Source: Piper betle
Lineage: Eukaryota > Streptophyta > Magnoliopsida > Piperales > Piperaceae
NCBI GenBank assembly: GCA_033002965.1
Contig: JAURVB010014744.1
Coordinates: 124,001-188,000, forward strand
Reading direction: 5' to 3'
Length of the DNA: 64,000 nucleotides
Part shown: piece after piece, positions 38,091 through 52,434 of the stretch
Position numbering within the stretch: position 1 is the stretch's first letter
How the letters are laid out: each line of letters opens with the position of its first letter
Made by a program: the position numbers and the translations under genes
The notes under the pieces: model-generated
The model's input: only the letters and a program-made list of their open reading frames with translations
Told to the model about the DNA's origin: nothing
Database searches by the model: none

Positions 38091-40435
38091 TATATAGTTC
38101 AATCTAATTGTTCAATCCATAACTTCAGAAGTAAAGTAAGTCTTTGATCGTTTTATTTTTTCCTCCCTTTCTTCAGTATTAGTTTGAAGCCTAACAAATG
38201 TATATATCCATATATTCCCCTCCTTAAAGATGGGTAGTTGTAATGAACAATATGCGTCGTCTTAACTGCTCCCATTATATTCAATGTCGATCTGATGTTG
38301 TTTTGTTCACCCCTGACTCCGGTTTCTGTTTCAAGTTATTCTGTTAAAACGATCACTGCTTTGGGAAGATGTTTAGTTGTGATACCGAGTAAAGAAATAA
38401 ATTGGATATATGAAAATCTCTCAAAGTAGAGTGTATGCGAAGTATTACGGTGGACTGTCAATTACCTGTACCTTCTTTGACATATTATCTCAGTAGACAA
38501 TGACCATGCGGGAGAACAATATTTTCTCTGTACAGGTAATTGACCTGCACCAGTTCTTTTGGAGGCTGGAGAGAACAATATTTTCTCTGCAGACAATGAC
38601 CTCTACCCGCACATCGGTTGATATTTTGAGTGGTAGCCATCGCCCTGACGAAGACTGGTGCATCCCCCAGCCGGCAACGGGCATCGAGACGAGGAACAAA
38701 ACCACTTTCTCAATGGGGAGATGTTGACCATACAAACATTTTTTTTGGAATGATTTTTGCCTGTGAATGCCCATGGTTGCTACTCTCGCATGGTTCGTGG
38801 AAATAAATTTTGCTTCAAAGCCAATGGGCATCGGAAGTTTATATAATTCATTTCATTGTTCTCATCCATGATTATCATCTCTGCACCCTGGCCTACCCTA
38901 GACAGGATAAGGTAAAATATAGAGAGACAAGTTTTGTCGGTGGAATGCATCGAAAGAAGATGAGCTAAAATGGACTTTACTGGCTTGAATTGACAAAATT
39001 ACATTCAATCTGAAACAACAGCTCAAAGATAATGAAGTTTCATCAAGGTGGTGGTAATAGCTTGATCGCAGCTCTTGTAGTTTTAAACTTCTAGTCTTGT
39101 GGTTGCAAATATCATTATGATTTTTGAAATTGCTTTAGATTACTAAATACTAACCACTGCCTTAAAATTTCGTATCTATAATTACGTACTTTGTAGAAGC
39201 TGGGAGTTGATTGAAATACACATTGCAAGTCCTCTGTCTGCTGCTTCATAAAATAAATAAATATGTTATTGATCTGAATATGCTTTATAAGGAAGGCATT
39301 TGCTTGAAATTATCCTCAATTATCTCATATAATTTTCATTTTCTCAAGTGCTCGTTTTTCTATATGTTATTTCCACGTTAGGCACCAACAAAAAACTATG
39401 AAACACGTTGAGAACATGCAACAGCAGGAACTACATGAATAAGCTTTAGCAAGAAACAGCCTATAAATAAATGATACAACTTAGCCATGTTTAAGTATGT
39501 GATTACAGCGGCCATGGTTCAAATTATGGGTTTGATCCTCGTAGAAATGGACTTCACTCTATGAAGAGACTAAAGAGGGCGATGATTACCCTCCCTGCTG
39601 AAGAGACTAAAGAGGGCGAGTGTTTACCCTCCCTGCAGATGCCATATTGGCGGCACGGTTGCTTCCCAAATTCTTCCGATTTGACTCTCTGGCTATCCTC
39701 GAACCAAACTGCAAATCATAATGGCTTAAACAACATAATATAGAAAGACCAAATAACGTCATCATGTCACAGAAGTCTATTTAACGATAACAAAACGTGG
39801 GCTTGTGATTCAGCGATCTACTGGAGTTAGGAGTTAGCATACCAAATTCAAGGAACTACATTGTAATCTGGTTAAAATGTACGCTATCCACTGACAACCG
39901 TCAAAAGCAATACGATCAGATACATTGTCAAACGGCTATCATTTATAATTTAAACCAACAACTTTACGGCAGTGAGATTAAATCCCACAGACCCAATATA
40001 TGTCCGCACACAATTGGATGAAGTCGGAAAATGAATCCCAGAGATGATAACGACGAGACATCCTTCTTTACCAATAATTTTTGTAGAAGCCTCTGTTGAA
40101 ATAAATTTTTGTTAAATTAAATATTTAATAGTTTTTTTGTAAGAGTTTAAAGTTTGAGATAAATAATTAGACTATTTAAAATTTATACGCTATTAAAATT
40201 AGTTCAAATATTGTTAATAATATATGCCTGTGTTTGTGTCGTCACGTGCTAAGATTATATGAGAGGGAGAATGTTAGAAATAAATATTTAGTAATTTTAT
40301 TTTCTAATATGTTTATGTTTGTTCAAGTGTTAAACTTTAAAAAATGTGCTTGCACAAGATGGAATGTTAGAAGTAAATATTGAGTGATTTTTTTCTTCAC
40401 AGTTCTAATGTTTGGGATAAGTGGTTTGACCATGT
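38091..40435. other. Intergenic, small local duplications, no gene
   Basis: A segment with GAGAACAATATTTTCTCTG occurs twice (about 38512 and 38571). A tandem duplication of about 42 bp containing GAAGAGACTAAAGAGGGCGA lies at about 39558-39640. No coding potential was recognised. Confidence 0.5.
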
Positions 40436-40439
40436 AAAC

Positions 40440-43400
40440 TTTCGCAGCCTCGAGGAAAAAAAACAAGGAGCCAACTTCCTCGTACACAGATGAGCGATGA
40501 GCGAGGTCATATACCTTATAGCCTCTCAGGCATAGTTGCTGCCACTTCCAAGCCCAACATATGAGCAACCTTTCAAGAAAATAAAAATATTCCAGACACA
40601 AAGTAAAACTTAAAGATGAAAAACAGATAAGTACGTTAACAGCAAAACAGTTTGATACCTCTCTTGGGATCTTTTTGTCACGCATTCCACTCGGCTTATC
40701 ATGATCTGCACTCTCCCACAAGGGAATATCTAGCAAAGTTTGATCACAACCTCGTCAAGGAAGGGCAATCTAGCCTGTAAAAAAGTACTGCACCTACTTA
40801 ACTTCAAAAGAGTAATGAGCTGACAAACTTAAATTAAAAAAAACAATCTACAGATAAGCACAAAAATACAAAATTTGAGCAAGTACCTCCTTCCCATTAT
40901 CCTAGATGCACCGATCATCTCTCCCAAGGCGCCTTTTCCAAATTCTTTGCATGTCCAATCTCATTTCCTCTTGCAAAGCACTCCAGATAAAAATGAAAAG
41001 TCAAGATCACTGGGATAGTTAATATTAAGAGAGGACATCTTTGTCCACGGAGAACTGGATATAAACATATTAGAACAAGTTGCAGTAGCATATATTACAC
41101 AAACACAACATTTAAACCTAAAATGTGCTTCATATACATTTCAAAAGCTTAATTGACAACTTTTGTGAAATCAAATAATAACTCCCTATTCAAAAGTTCA
41201 TTCAGAAATGTGAAAGCTATCAGGTTCTCTATTAACATATAAAACACTGAAGTGTCACGAAACAATTTGTTAATTGACAATCTCAGCTTACCTGCCCAAT
41301 CTATACTTCGTTCTGTATCTACCATAGCAACCACATTGTTCATCTGCCCCAGAACCAACCAACAAAACCTTGGCCACTGATCTGTACTTGAAACATGAAT
41401 GATCCTTCTCGCCATTGTGTGAATTTTCTTCCACAACCCAGCCATCTCCACCAGATGCCAACCACAGTGCCATCCCAATATTCAAGTCCTACAAAAAGAA
41501 AAGGTTAAAAAAGTATTAACAAATTACAAAAAAAAATCTGCATTGCAGAAATATCAGTATCATTATCTCTACCTTATCCACGCTAGGCCGAGGTCGGCAG
41601 AGTGAATTTCAATCACCCACTGATCGCTCCACATATAAATAACTAAATACGAGAGTAGCAAGACATGCTTCACATACCATATATGTCCTAGCAGGATTGA
41701 TTGGTGACATTACATGTCTGGTTTCAGCAGACAAATCAGACAAGTCAGCTTCAATTTCCACCAGGCACCACCTGCCATTCAAAGTTAGCAAATTAATAAT
41801 ATAGCATTAAAAGTTAACTAAAAGCAGCCATTCTGAAACTATTTGAGGCTGATTATCGTAGATATTTGTGACATCACTCAAATCTGTGTGGGCAATCTTT
41901 GCCAAAACGATAATCATCACAAAAACATTATCTATTTCTTGTCAACTTATCTTTCCAAAATATTGCCAATACTTCATTTAGATTCATAAAAACATGCTTT
42001 GTCCGGTCAAGATTTCATATTTTGCATTAATCCATTCATAGGACCATAATATTTTCATGCAAACTTCTGTCTGTTTCTCTCCCCCCAAAAAAGGGGAAAG
42101 TAAGAGTATTTATATAAAGGTTTGAAAAGAAACAATCACCTTCTAGAAGGTGAAATTCTTTGAAGTTCTCTCAATCTAGATATTCCAGGAAACCTGTCGT
42201 GTGCATGCTGGCCATCGAAACTAATACTAAGTAAATCAATTTCATCTAAAATAATAAGGGAAGGTTATGTCAAGAAAGCACAATGTAAGATGATATATAA
42301 CAAGTACTTCCAACCATATCACTTCATCCATTAAGGTGAAACAAACATGCCCAATACACAGACGGTACTCAACTGAAGTCACCCCACTCCCCTGCTCGCT
42401 CTCACTCTCCCATACACACCGAAAAGAAAATAAATGAATGTACAAAAATGCTGCAAGCTTACATGCGGGATGAAGACACTGGTTAAGCAGCAATCCAAAC
42501 ACCAGATAAAAGAACAGCTATAGGTGCAAAACATTTCCCTTCCTTAGCGAAAAGCCCCTGACAGAAACAGTAATTCAGTGAGGTGAAATTTAAAATCAGA
42601 GGCAGAGAACATCAAATGCAGCCAACTTGATAACCAGCCAATATTTTCAAACAAAATAGTCAGACGCAAAACTGCAAACCTGATAAATTGTATTCAGAAC
42701 AGTTCTACATTGCACAGCATCCTTTAAAGCAGCTAAAACCTTCTGCCCAGGTGACTTAACTATGTATCAAACATATATGAGAAAAAACAAAATTTTAAGT
42801 TGATTTCATCCATAAAAAAACTCAAACCCGGCAGTTTATTAATAAAAGCTTACAACTATTTTTTTCATTTTGCATTATAATGATATAAAATTGAAGACAA
42901 GATTAACATCTTTATCTTCTGATGGAGCTGCCATGAGAATGTCCATTCACGCTAGGGTTCACCAACTTTCTTTCCCATTTGATCAGGATTTTAAGTAAAG
43001 CATCGGTCCAATCATGTTTTTTAATATTCTCTGCTATGGACAGTTTGTCGTACAAAGTGCTCTTTAGCCCATACTCAAAAGAAATGCTGTATATTCCACA
43101 AGGTAGCTTTTCCCAGTTATTGACAGTTGCATCCATATCTTCAGGTTCAACTGCATTTTACAAAAACACAATGGCTGAGTCCGGAATAGTGAATAAGAAG
43201 AATAACTAGTTATTCATCAGACGTGATGAAATCAGATTACAAAATGGAAAACAAGGCCACCTATAAAATTCTATCAGTAGCGGACGTAATTGATGACGGT
43301 GGGGATATGGATGACAGAATTAAATGGGGATCACTAATTGCTGGCAGACCAAAAGCATCTCTACCAAACCATATTGCCCTTGATGATTCCTACAGAATTA

Positions 43401-44106
43401 TACTCAGCAAGATGTGTACATAATGTGAAAAAATGAATAAAAACCACTAGCACAATGGTTACTAATTTCCAATCAGGAGGAACTTACCCCATGTATAGGG
43501 AGATACCTGCCAGTAGATAAATGCCCATGGCCCTCTCGATGATGAGAGAACCTCAGGAACTGTTTTTCTTTTTCACTATTACGGCAACTTGTCAAGTGCT
43601 CACAGCTGTGACAAGAACAACAGTCATCCCAGGCATGTAGTAGTGCTTCAGTATCATTCCTTTCATCTTCAATATCCATTCCATCAAATATTTCACCTAA
43701 CCGGCACAAAGAAATAGAATTTAACTCCCACAATGAGCACAACTATTCCATATGGCCAGCTGATACCAAAATATATAATGCTGCTCACTGCTTCAACAAC
43801 TTGATAAACAATGCCGTAAAAGAGGACAGCATCTTCCCATACCTTCGGAACTTGGAAAAATAAAAGAAAATAAAACTTATAGGAATAAAGGTTTCTTCCT
43901 CAACATTTACTGGTGAAACCCTTATGGAGTTTCCCAGATTAGAAATGTAAAAAGTGTTTAAAACCTGCAAATTATAGCATACCATTGAAAAGAAGAAAGT
44001 TGTTCTTCACATCTTCCAAAGGCTGAGCAGCAGGATTAGTCCCCCTCAAGTGCAAAACTGCACCAACAAATAACATCTTTGCCGCAGCATTAGATATGGA
44101 ATGGCT
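40440..44106 (-). pseudogene. Asparagine synthetase domain-containing (ASNSD1-like) pseudogene
   Basis: The family combines an N-terminal glutamine-amidotransferase-like fold with an ATP-pyrophosphatase domain; its substrate is not established. Minus-strand exons in family order: 43983-44106 (LFVGAVLHLRGTNPAAQPLE), 43507-43696 (GEIFDGMDIEDERNDTEALL), about 42925-43150 (WEKLPCGIYSIS), 42680-42744 (KVLAALKDAVQCRTVLNTIY), 42463-42555, 42140-42245 (DLLSISFDGQ), 41678-41771, 41292-41488 (MALWLASGGDGWV to VLLVGSGADEQC), 40887-40985, 40659-40774 (ARLPFLDEVVIK), 40440-40569. Damage: the pyrophosphatase loop SGGLDS is broken to SGVWIAA plus a stop (near 42480), TAG at 40912-40914, a lost A after VVIK, a frameshift before VPEVLSS in 43507-43696, a frameshift in the last exon, and no N-terminal exon upstream. 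The spliced order is otherwise retained, so this is not a retrocopy. Confidence 0.9.
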
Positions 44107-46210
44107 AACTTGCAAGCGAATTTTTGTTCGCTAGTGATTTCAGATTTTTTGCGTAGCTCAAACGACTAATTAAATGCATTACGACCATAAAAAAGTAAAT
44201 AAGTAAATGCTCCACGAAAAAATAAATCCTCATTTCTGCTAATTTAAAATAAAATGAATAATTTTGGTTACATCAGTTTTTGACCAACGCTAAAATAATT
44301 ATGAACATGTAATTGGCAATATTGTTCATCATGATTTTCATACCTTATTTGACTTGTTTACACCTAATCTAAATGTCTAACAGCACATATGTATGCAGTT
44401 GTATTATCAAATTGTGATTAATAATTCTTGTGAGGTGATCAGAACTGATAACCCAATGATCATCCTACGATCTTACTAAGCTGCAATAACGTATGATCAG
44501 GTATCAGGCAAGATACTCGCTTATACAAATAAATTTTAATTTTATTGATAAGCTCTCATTTAATAAGTAGATGCACGCTACAATTATATAGCTATATACA
44601 TATATCTATATATATATATATCTTAGACATGTTTTGATTTCAAAGATAAACCCTAATTAAATGATGAGATAACTATAATTATTTAATTTGTTTATTTTAA
44701 TCTTTGTTGCATTTTAATGATTAAATCTCATAATTGTCATCAACACAAGATTTCTAATTTATATTATATTAATAAAAGTAGATATGTATGCATTTCACCC
44801 CGCCCTCCACTCCCCAGTAGCTCATTGAACTTGTTTGACATGTGAATTAAAATGTTCATGTATATATATAGGATTATCGTTGCCGGATGTGATATTGGGA
44901 AACAAAATTGATGCAGTTCGATCGAGCTCTGAAATAACAGCAATTAATGAGACTGAAAATTTGGACCAATTGGTAGATCATGGAATATCGAGAATGATAT
45001 AGAAGGGACCATTTTTAGGAATGGTCCGATTAATATAATCTGGATCGACCAGTGCCATTATGCAATACCCATAAGACCAGTGCCATTATGCAATAAGGAC
45101 CACTCTTAAACTGCAGGCCTTTAAAGTTGAAGCCGCTTTCATGGCCCAGCCAACCCTACATCTGACTTGGATCTTCCTTGCCAGCTCTTTGGATCCTGTG
45201 CAACAGTAGGACTCCTAAACTCAGCGCCCTCCTCTTTTCCTTCCTTTTCACCATTTCACCCTAGTACAGTTTGCCCTCTTCCCAACCCGATCAGAAGAAG
45301 TAGATGAAGACGGTGACTTGACTTGAGAAAGGTGGCTGTGGTTCTTTTCACGCATGTAACACGTATACATGGCATATGTATAATGCTTACTCATTTCTCC
45401 TCTCAACCATTCAATCCATCATGCCTTTATGAGCGTGTGCACGCCTTGCTGCAGTATGTATTCAAACAAGATAGAAGAAGCTACAGTACTTGCACAAGAA
45501 AGCATTGGTGCAAACGATTAATTCTCTTTTAGTTTCCTCTGATCCAGAGTTCTATATATATTAATGCAGTAACTATCACACATATATATAGCTGCATATT
45601 AATGTTCATTCATATATATATATATATATATAGCTATAAAACATGACGTAAAAGATCACACTGCCAATCATTCCAAATTGATACATACCAAGTACACATT
45701 CAACAATACTAGCGTCATAATTGATATATAATGATAGACACCACAAAGTGATTCTTTATAAAAACAGCTGACTTCGAATTGCCATAATATAGCCAGTATA
45801 TAATAAATTAGTGTACATATATAACATGTACAGAAACGCTACGGAATTAAGTAATAATCTTTAAATATTGAACACACACCGTGTAGTAACTCATTCAAGT
45901 AAAACAACTTGATCATGTCTTTTAGAGAACAGCTGCCAAACTTCACTAGTACTGCATATATATATATGAACAGTGCTTGCGTTTCGGCGTAACTCTAATG
46001 ATATAATGATGAGCCTGCTCAACTTCGAAGAACTCTATCTCATAAGATACATAAGTACGTATTTCTATGATTGAACATCCAACCATTATATGTCTCAGCT
46101 TAATCTGCCGTTCTCGCTCAAAGGTCGACGAGAAGTACTGACTACCAAATACCGTAAAATGAAGCCGTCATGTCGTAGACTTGGGGTGTCTTCTTCAACT
46201 GTCTTCATTT
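44107..46210. other. Intergenic AT-rich DNA
   Basis: No gene seen. Short TA tracts lie near 44608 and 45620. Confidence 0.45.
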
Positions 46211-46953
46211 TCAGAAAGAAGGTTTTTTGGAAGAGACAACGTTCTTGCTTTGGAGACTTCTCATAGAAGAGCTAGGAGGATAAAATGTTGTGGTGCTTAG
46301 TGAACTCGGAACAATGGGAGCTTGAGATGGCATTTGGAGATTGGTTAAATAATTTTTCAGGTCCACAATCTGCTGGGACAAAGGAAAGGGGAACGTTGAG
46401 AGACACTGATGAACCAGAGAGGGTACAGCAACAGATGAGAACCAGATGTCACAGGAAGTGACGGCGGCAGCAGCAGGATTCATAACATATTGATCCTCAG
46501 AAGGGATCAGTGAACACCTATTTCCCCCAAAGTACTGTGGTACAATACATGATGAGCTAGGAGATGGTTCCCAATGATAATAAGAAGCATATGGTGTGAT
46601 GTTGTTTGCAAGTAAAGATTGATTTTCTCTTGCAATGGAGTTGTGAGTAACCATTATCTGCTGGCTTGTTTCCTTCTCAACCTGCTTGCAACTAGCCCAC
46701 ATATGTAGCTTCATTCCACCTTCTCTGATCTCGTTTTGAAGCATTCGTGATCCCTGACGATCAATGGCTTCACTTGACAATTTCATATAATTCATGGTAG
46801 AGTTTGAGGGGTATTGGTTTTGTGCAACTTCATGAGGGATGGCAAGTGGGAGTTCTAGCATGTTATGGGTTTCGGTAGCCTCAGAGAAGTTCATCAATAT
46901 CATCCTGTGGCATCGAAGTAGCCAATCATACTTTGCTCGGTTGTGGAGCCAAG
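46211..46953 (-). CDS. Unrecognised open exon, possible C-terminal exon of a regulatory protein
   Basis: I do not recognise this protein. The frame is open for about 245 codons from a possible acceptor (CTTCTTAAG|CT near 46953) to the stop at 46211-46213. It begins WLHNRAKYDWLLRCHRM, then continues with a first internal Met at 46903. The body is rich in Ser, Pro, Gln and Asn, with HWEPSPSSSCIVPQYFGG and ending SLQSKNVVSSKKPSF. It has no transmembrane segment and composition is not repeat-derived. Low-complexity polar composition after a short basic-aromatic segment would suit a transcription factor tail, but that is a guess. A short upstream frame starting MAIPSKTLELLEFARS (about 47091) might be an earlier exon. 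Confidence 0.4.
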
Positions 46954-48746
46954 CTTAAGAAGGTCTATGTTGAGTTACAGTTGAACTGATAGTCTTCTCT
47001 TCTCTAAACTATTTCAGTGAACATAGACGTCTATCCTTTCACTCAAATGATCTTGCAAACTCTAACAATTCTAGGGTCTTTGAAGGGATGGCCATTTTCT
47101 TGTTGATGGTCATGCAAACTGCTGCTTCATTAAGATTCTTCCTAGTTAAAAAATTCTTTCTCCCTTGAATTCTGATCAGCATCTCAAATGTAAACGTTAC
47201 ATTAAGTAAGATTAAACTACATGCATGAAGAGTGATCCGTAGCTCTTGTTAGATGTATGTTCACTTTAACATTTTGGCAATACAATACTGATTGGCAGTT
47301 TTTTATATATTAAATTGGATCATTTCAACTTTCAATGGTTAATCAAAATATTTAAGCGTTCTGATAAATTATAATGATCGATGAGTTTTAGATACTGATA
47401 AAGTAAACAATTAACGTATAGTTCGCAGTTGTAATGTCTCTGAAAATAAAAGAATTGTCGAGCTTTATTCTTCAGATATATAAGAGAACATTGCTGCTAC
47501 ATAAAATATTTGGTGTCTTTATTAATGTCAATTTCTGTGAGATTGCAAAAACCATTTGACTTAATTTATTAATTATAATATTGTTCTTTGTTCACTCGAC
47601 AACCAACTAATTGATTAATTAGTTTCATTATTCAATGCCTTAAATGTTCATGGAAAACCCTTGCATGTTATAACTCAGAGCCGAATAATTAATAATTGAT
47701 TGGCAAAAAAATTTGAGAAAGAAAAAAGTAATATATGCAAACCTACTTAACATGGGAAAATCTTTAATGAAAGGCTTAAGACAGTGCTAGTCAGTTCAAA
47801 GACTCGATTAATTAAGCATCAATCAGTACTCGTTTCATAATATATAATTCTGAAATCTTAGATCATAAGAGTGCTGCAATTTGCAAGGTATACCATTTAA
47901 GATGAGTTCTATAAATCATTGATCTGATGAGCTGGCTAGTTAGCAACAAGAAAGCTGAATGTATGGATGACTACTTTGCATGTCACACTATCCAAGATGA
48001 TTAGTTATACTTCAGAGATTATGATTTATCTAATTTCATGTAAGATTAAATTAAACAGATTTTGAAAATCCATAAATGTTTTTTAGATGTTGGGGATCTT
48101 GAATTCCGTTCATAACAACATTAATAAATAGAAGACCGGAGAAACTTACATGTGAAATAAAACAGGTGATGCCTATCAACTCATTTACATATATCCTCAC
48201 AGCTGGAGAGTTTTCTCAGCACCCGTCTGGCAGTACTTGGTAGCTCGCTCTCATGAGGACCTCAAGAAAAATGCACGAGTTTCCGAAGTTGACGTAGGAT
48301 CTTGAAGTGGAATCAACATGTATATGTACAAACAAGGGTAAGCATGCGTGCCAGCTGCTATTCTTTTTGGATTATAGATGATTCAGAAGATACCGCAAAC
48401 CCTATTGGAAGAAGCTCTTCCCAATATGAAAGGAAAGGAGAGGGCACCGCAAACAAGTGGCAGCATATAATTTCGTGCCCTGTAAATAATTAGTCTGACC
48501 AGCTAGCTATGAATATATTTCACATCACTCTGATATATATGCAGGTGCGATATTGCTATCACGATATGAATAAGTTTGGTATTGTCACGCCGTTTTCCCC
48601 TTTACAGTTGGGATGCGTTCTACTACTCCTAAACAATTCACACTCCACGCGGTCATTTCTAGAAAAATATGACCATGTAGTAGAAAGTAAAACCTTTTAA
48701 TTTCATTGTACACTTACAGAGGTCTGATCCAGTACTAGAATGCCAG

Positions 48747-48793
<47 letters not shown>

Positions 48794-50380
48794 TGTGTGT
48801 GCATATAGAATTAAAAGCCAGAGCTAGTACATTTTTGTGAGAAGCATATTTGACAAATTTAACCGAAAGAAAAAATTATTATGAAATTTAGAGAAAAAAA
48901 GTTTTTGAGCTCTCATGATGGTTGAAGAAGACAAATTCATCTCAGTGAATGGAACTTTTGACGGCTTTTAATTAACAGAGAAATGCTGGATGAGAGATCA
49001 TGAACCTGCGTACATAAGTAAGACATGATCTCATGAATCGTACGTCAAGCTGTAGCTATGAGGGCATACCTTTATATTTTTCACAAGCAAATTTCATACA
49101 TTACTGTTTTAATGTATATGTTGCATGGATTTTGGATAAGATTATGCGTTTTAACGCATAACAAATTATATAAAACCATACATATACAGCTGATAATTAA
49201 TTAGGCCAGCCAGCACAGGCATGATAGAGAACGGTTTCGCACTGACGGGACCTTTCAAAATATGATCTTTTTCAGCTTTCATTTTCATTACGGAACAAAC
49301 AGTAGGAAATCAGAATTCACCTTCCTGCCAAACTTCCTTGGCATGATAGGGTTCATGCATAGAAATGCAAAAACGAAGGTCATGAGGTCCGCAGGAGGTG
49401 ATAGCTGAAGCTGCGGATCTCTGAGGTTTTGATGAGGACAGGATCCCAGGCGCTTCTCAGTTCAAACGGGGGTGTGCGGGTGAATGTGTGGGTTGCACTA
49501 CTCTCCTTGGCAAAGGACCCAGCGTGTGTTCTATTATTGTAGGTTTTGGACCACTACAACTTAACACTTGTAAAGAATGGAGATGCGAGTTATTATGGAA
49601 TAAGAGAAGTTCCCATAAACCCGGCAGTGAAAGTGCTAATTGTCTTAAATATTGTACAATGTATATGCAGGCCGCCACTTATATCCAGTAAAACCTAACT
49701 TTTGTTTTGCTGTTGATAAAAGTAGCTAGATTCATTCCTAATTTCATATTTTAACTTTGAATTTGGGGTACAAGATCAGGCCCTAAGGTTTAAGTTCTAT
49801 ATATGTACATAAATCACTAACAACTAAGCAAGATGTTGTGTCATGCACAATATATATCGGATAAATTTTAATTTTATATATAAATTCTAGTTGAATAATT
49901 AGATAGACTATAATAATTTAATATCTATTTGGGCGCATAATTTCCACTCTGTGTGATCACGCTTCACTTTGTGTCGAGTTAAATAAGTTGATAGGTTTGG
50001 TGGGACCAAAGGTACCCTTATCATACAAAAATCGTGTAAGCTAAAAAATAATTAAAATAAAAATGCCGCCAGTGAGGAAACATAAGAGGATTTTTATGTA
50101 GTTCCTTTGGGTTTAACTCAAATCCCTAACTCAGTCTATGGTAGCTTGATAACTATGAACTCACTATTTCTTCTTTGAGTTTACACTTTACACAAAATAA
50201 TAATTTTTTTATCGTCTTTGATAACTTTGATTTTAATGCCACTATTCGTCTCTTTTTTGTTTTCAAATCTTTAAAATAACCTTACCACAGTGTCGTCTAA
50301 AATCGGTGAAGTAGCAAGTTTCGTTTAACTCTGAATTCTGAAAGACTTTCAAATTATTTTTGGCGTGATAACGAACGGAA
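46954..50380. other. Intergenic, no gene recognised
   Basis: AT-rich DNA with only short, motif-free frames. It includes the TA/GT microsatellite at 48751-48801. Confidence 0.45.
48751..48801. repeat. (TA)n(GT)n microsatellite
   Basis: About 40 bp of TA followed by about 11 bp of GT repeats. Confidence 0.95.
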
Positions 50381-51590
50381 ACGTTCCGTTTTGGGCTGGT
50401 TCAAACCAGAAAAATACTCAAACCAGATCGGGTGGCTTACATTGCAAAGACTTTTTTGCGTGCACTGGGCTACAAGTGGCGAGCAATGCACTTGCTTGTA
50501 TCTAGGTCGCAGATGGGTATACGGACACAATCACGGGTCTAGGTTTGGTCATGATAGCGGTCAACCACGGATCAGCAAAGTTGGTCACAAATCTAGACAG
50601 GACTAGTGGATGCAGATAACTGTAGACGGGCACGACGGACCAGCTGCGGCAGTGGTGCAACGCCGGGTTTGAGGCTTCGATGACTGCATTCCCTCCAGCA
50701 ACACGAGGAAAGACGGCCCAGAATGGTAGATGTCTGACTGGTTAGTGGTTTGGAGGTGGTGCAGTGGCCTGAGGTGCTTCGTTCCGATAGCATTGTCGCC
50801 GAAAAGTTCTGGTAAAACCGATTTTGGCCAGGACTTCATCTCCATTTTCCAGTGACAGAGGCAGCTTGCTGCTGCAGGACTTGACATGGTTTTGTAGCCA
50901 GGAGATAAGGGCAATCGATTGGAGGCGGTGGTTGTGATTGGCCAAACAGAGTCTGAGAAGTTAGCTGAATTCTACTTTTGTACTTTTCCGTCGGGCCTCT
51001 TTTGGGTGGTTTTCCGGTGAGGGCGAGGTTCTTCAGCCATGAATCTCGACTTGGGTTTGTTGATGGCGATAAGGAGAGCCCAGTGGAAGTAGTGGCAAGG
51101 CCGGTGGCGGCCTGGGCTGGTCAGATGGAGGTCGAAAACTCAGTCGCTTGTTGCTGTTTTCTGCTACTATGCTACTTTGGCAAGCCGCTTCTCGATTTAT
51201 TTTCGAAGACTAGGGGCTTCTTTGACGGTGATTCTTGGCTTGGATTTGTAGTGGGAATCTTTTGAAGGCAGTCGTCAACGGCTTGGGTGGCCGGACAAAG
51301 GCTGGTGACACTTCATAACTCTAACTGCAACTTCTTAAAGTTTTTCCCGGGACGGCGGCGGGCTTTTGTAGCAGTGGCTCTCAATCAAGTTATTTTAGGG
51401 CACTCCAAACTATACGCTGACAGTCATGGGGGTTGGAAGGGGTTCCTCGCTTGTTGGTTCCAGTACTCAAGGCTTCAAAATCCTCACTTGCCCAACCTCT
51501 CTCTTTTCTTCTCCTTATCTCTTCGCCTTATTGTGGAGCTCTCAAGACCAATTCGCTGAGGGGAGGGTAGGAGAATGAAGTAGATGTGGG
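50380..51590. other. GC-richer unassigned segment
   Basis: About 1.2 kb with clearly higher GC than its surroundings. Several frames of 65-103 codons occur on both strands, none with a motif I know. It may be a piece of a non-autonomous repeat or an old gene fragment. Confidence 0.3.
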
Positions 51591-52434
51591 TTATCAAACT
51601 CGAACATGAACAAATATGTTTACATTTGTACTTGTACAATATCTTAGATATATATATTGATTAACTTTAAACATATATCTAATTTAAATAAAAAGATGAA
51701 TTATAATTATTTGATTATTTTTTAATATTTTTTTCAAGACAATTAGATTGATTCTTATCAGCTCGAACTCATAACCTTCTATCATAAAAGATATTTTTAT
51801 TATTTTTTAAAGAAATTAATGTTAGTGAGATTCGAACCCATGACCTTTTGCAGGAGGTATTTTTATTGTAATTTTTAGATTTTTTTAAATATTTTGATTG
51901 ACTGATTTTCCTACTTTAATCTCAAGCCAGTATTTAGTTCCTCTTTTATTAATAAGAGTATATGTGAAAGACCGGCAGATGCTTGTCCTCGAGTGAGTCG
52001 AGTCACTTAGTTCTAGGCTATGTTTGTTTGTCTTTCATGAGTCCAATTTGTGGGCTTTTGGTGTTGGAATTGATTTCAATTCAAATGGAACTGAGAGTTT
52101 ACTTAATTATTTAGTTTACAAATTTGTTAAAAAAAACAAAGATATGTTTAAAATATTAAGTATAAAAGAAAATAATCATTCATTAAAATATTATTTTTAT
52201 TAAACAGTATTTAAAGTCCTACTCTATTATTATTTTAATTATATTTCATGAAGAAAATTTATATCTTTATACACAATACTCGATTCATATTGAGTTCTAT
52301 AACAACCTAGTTATGTGCCTAAGTCATTTGTTTAAATGGTTAATGCACTCTAAATTCTGTTATTTATTGATTTACTTAAAATCTTGCATTTTTTAAGTCT
52401 CAAAAAAACACTTTTAAAAGAAGTAATGTTTGGT

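Noticed and set aside
50593..51265. Frames of 66-103 codons on both strands in the GC-richer segment
   Set aside because: None has a recognised motif; they overlap each other on opposite strands as expected from local base composition.
51760..51860. GATTCGAACCCATGACC-like words that resemble a tRNA T-arm
   Set aside because: Two loose copies are present, but there is no A-box, no cloverleaf and no acceptor stem, so no tRNA gene is called.
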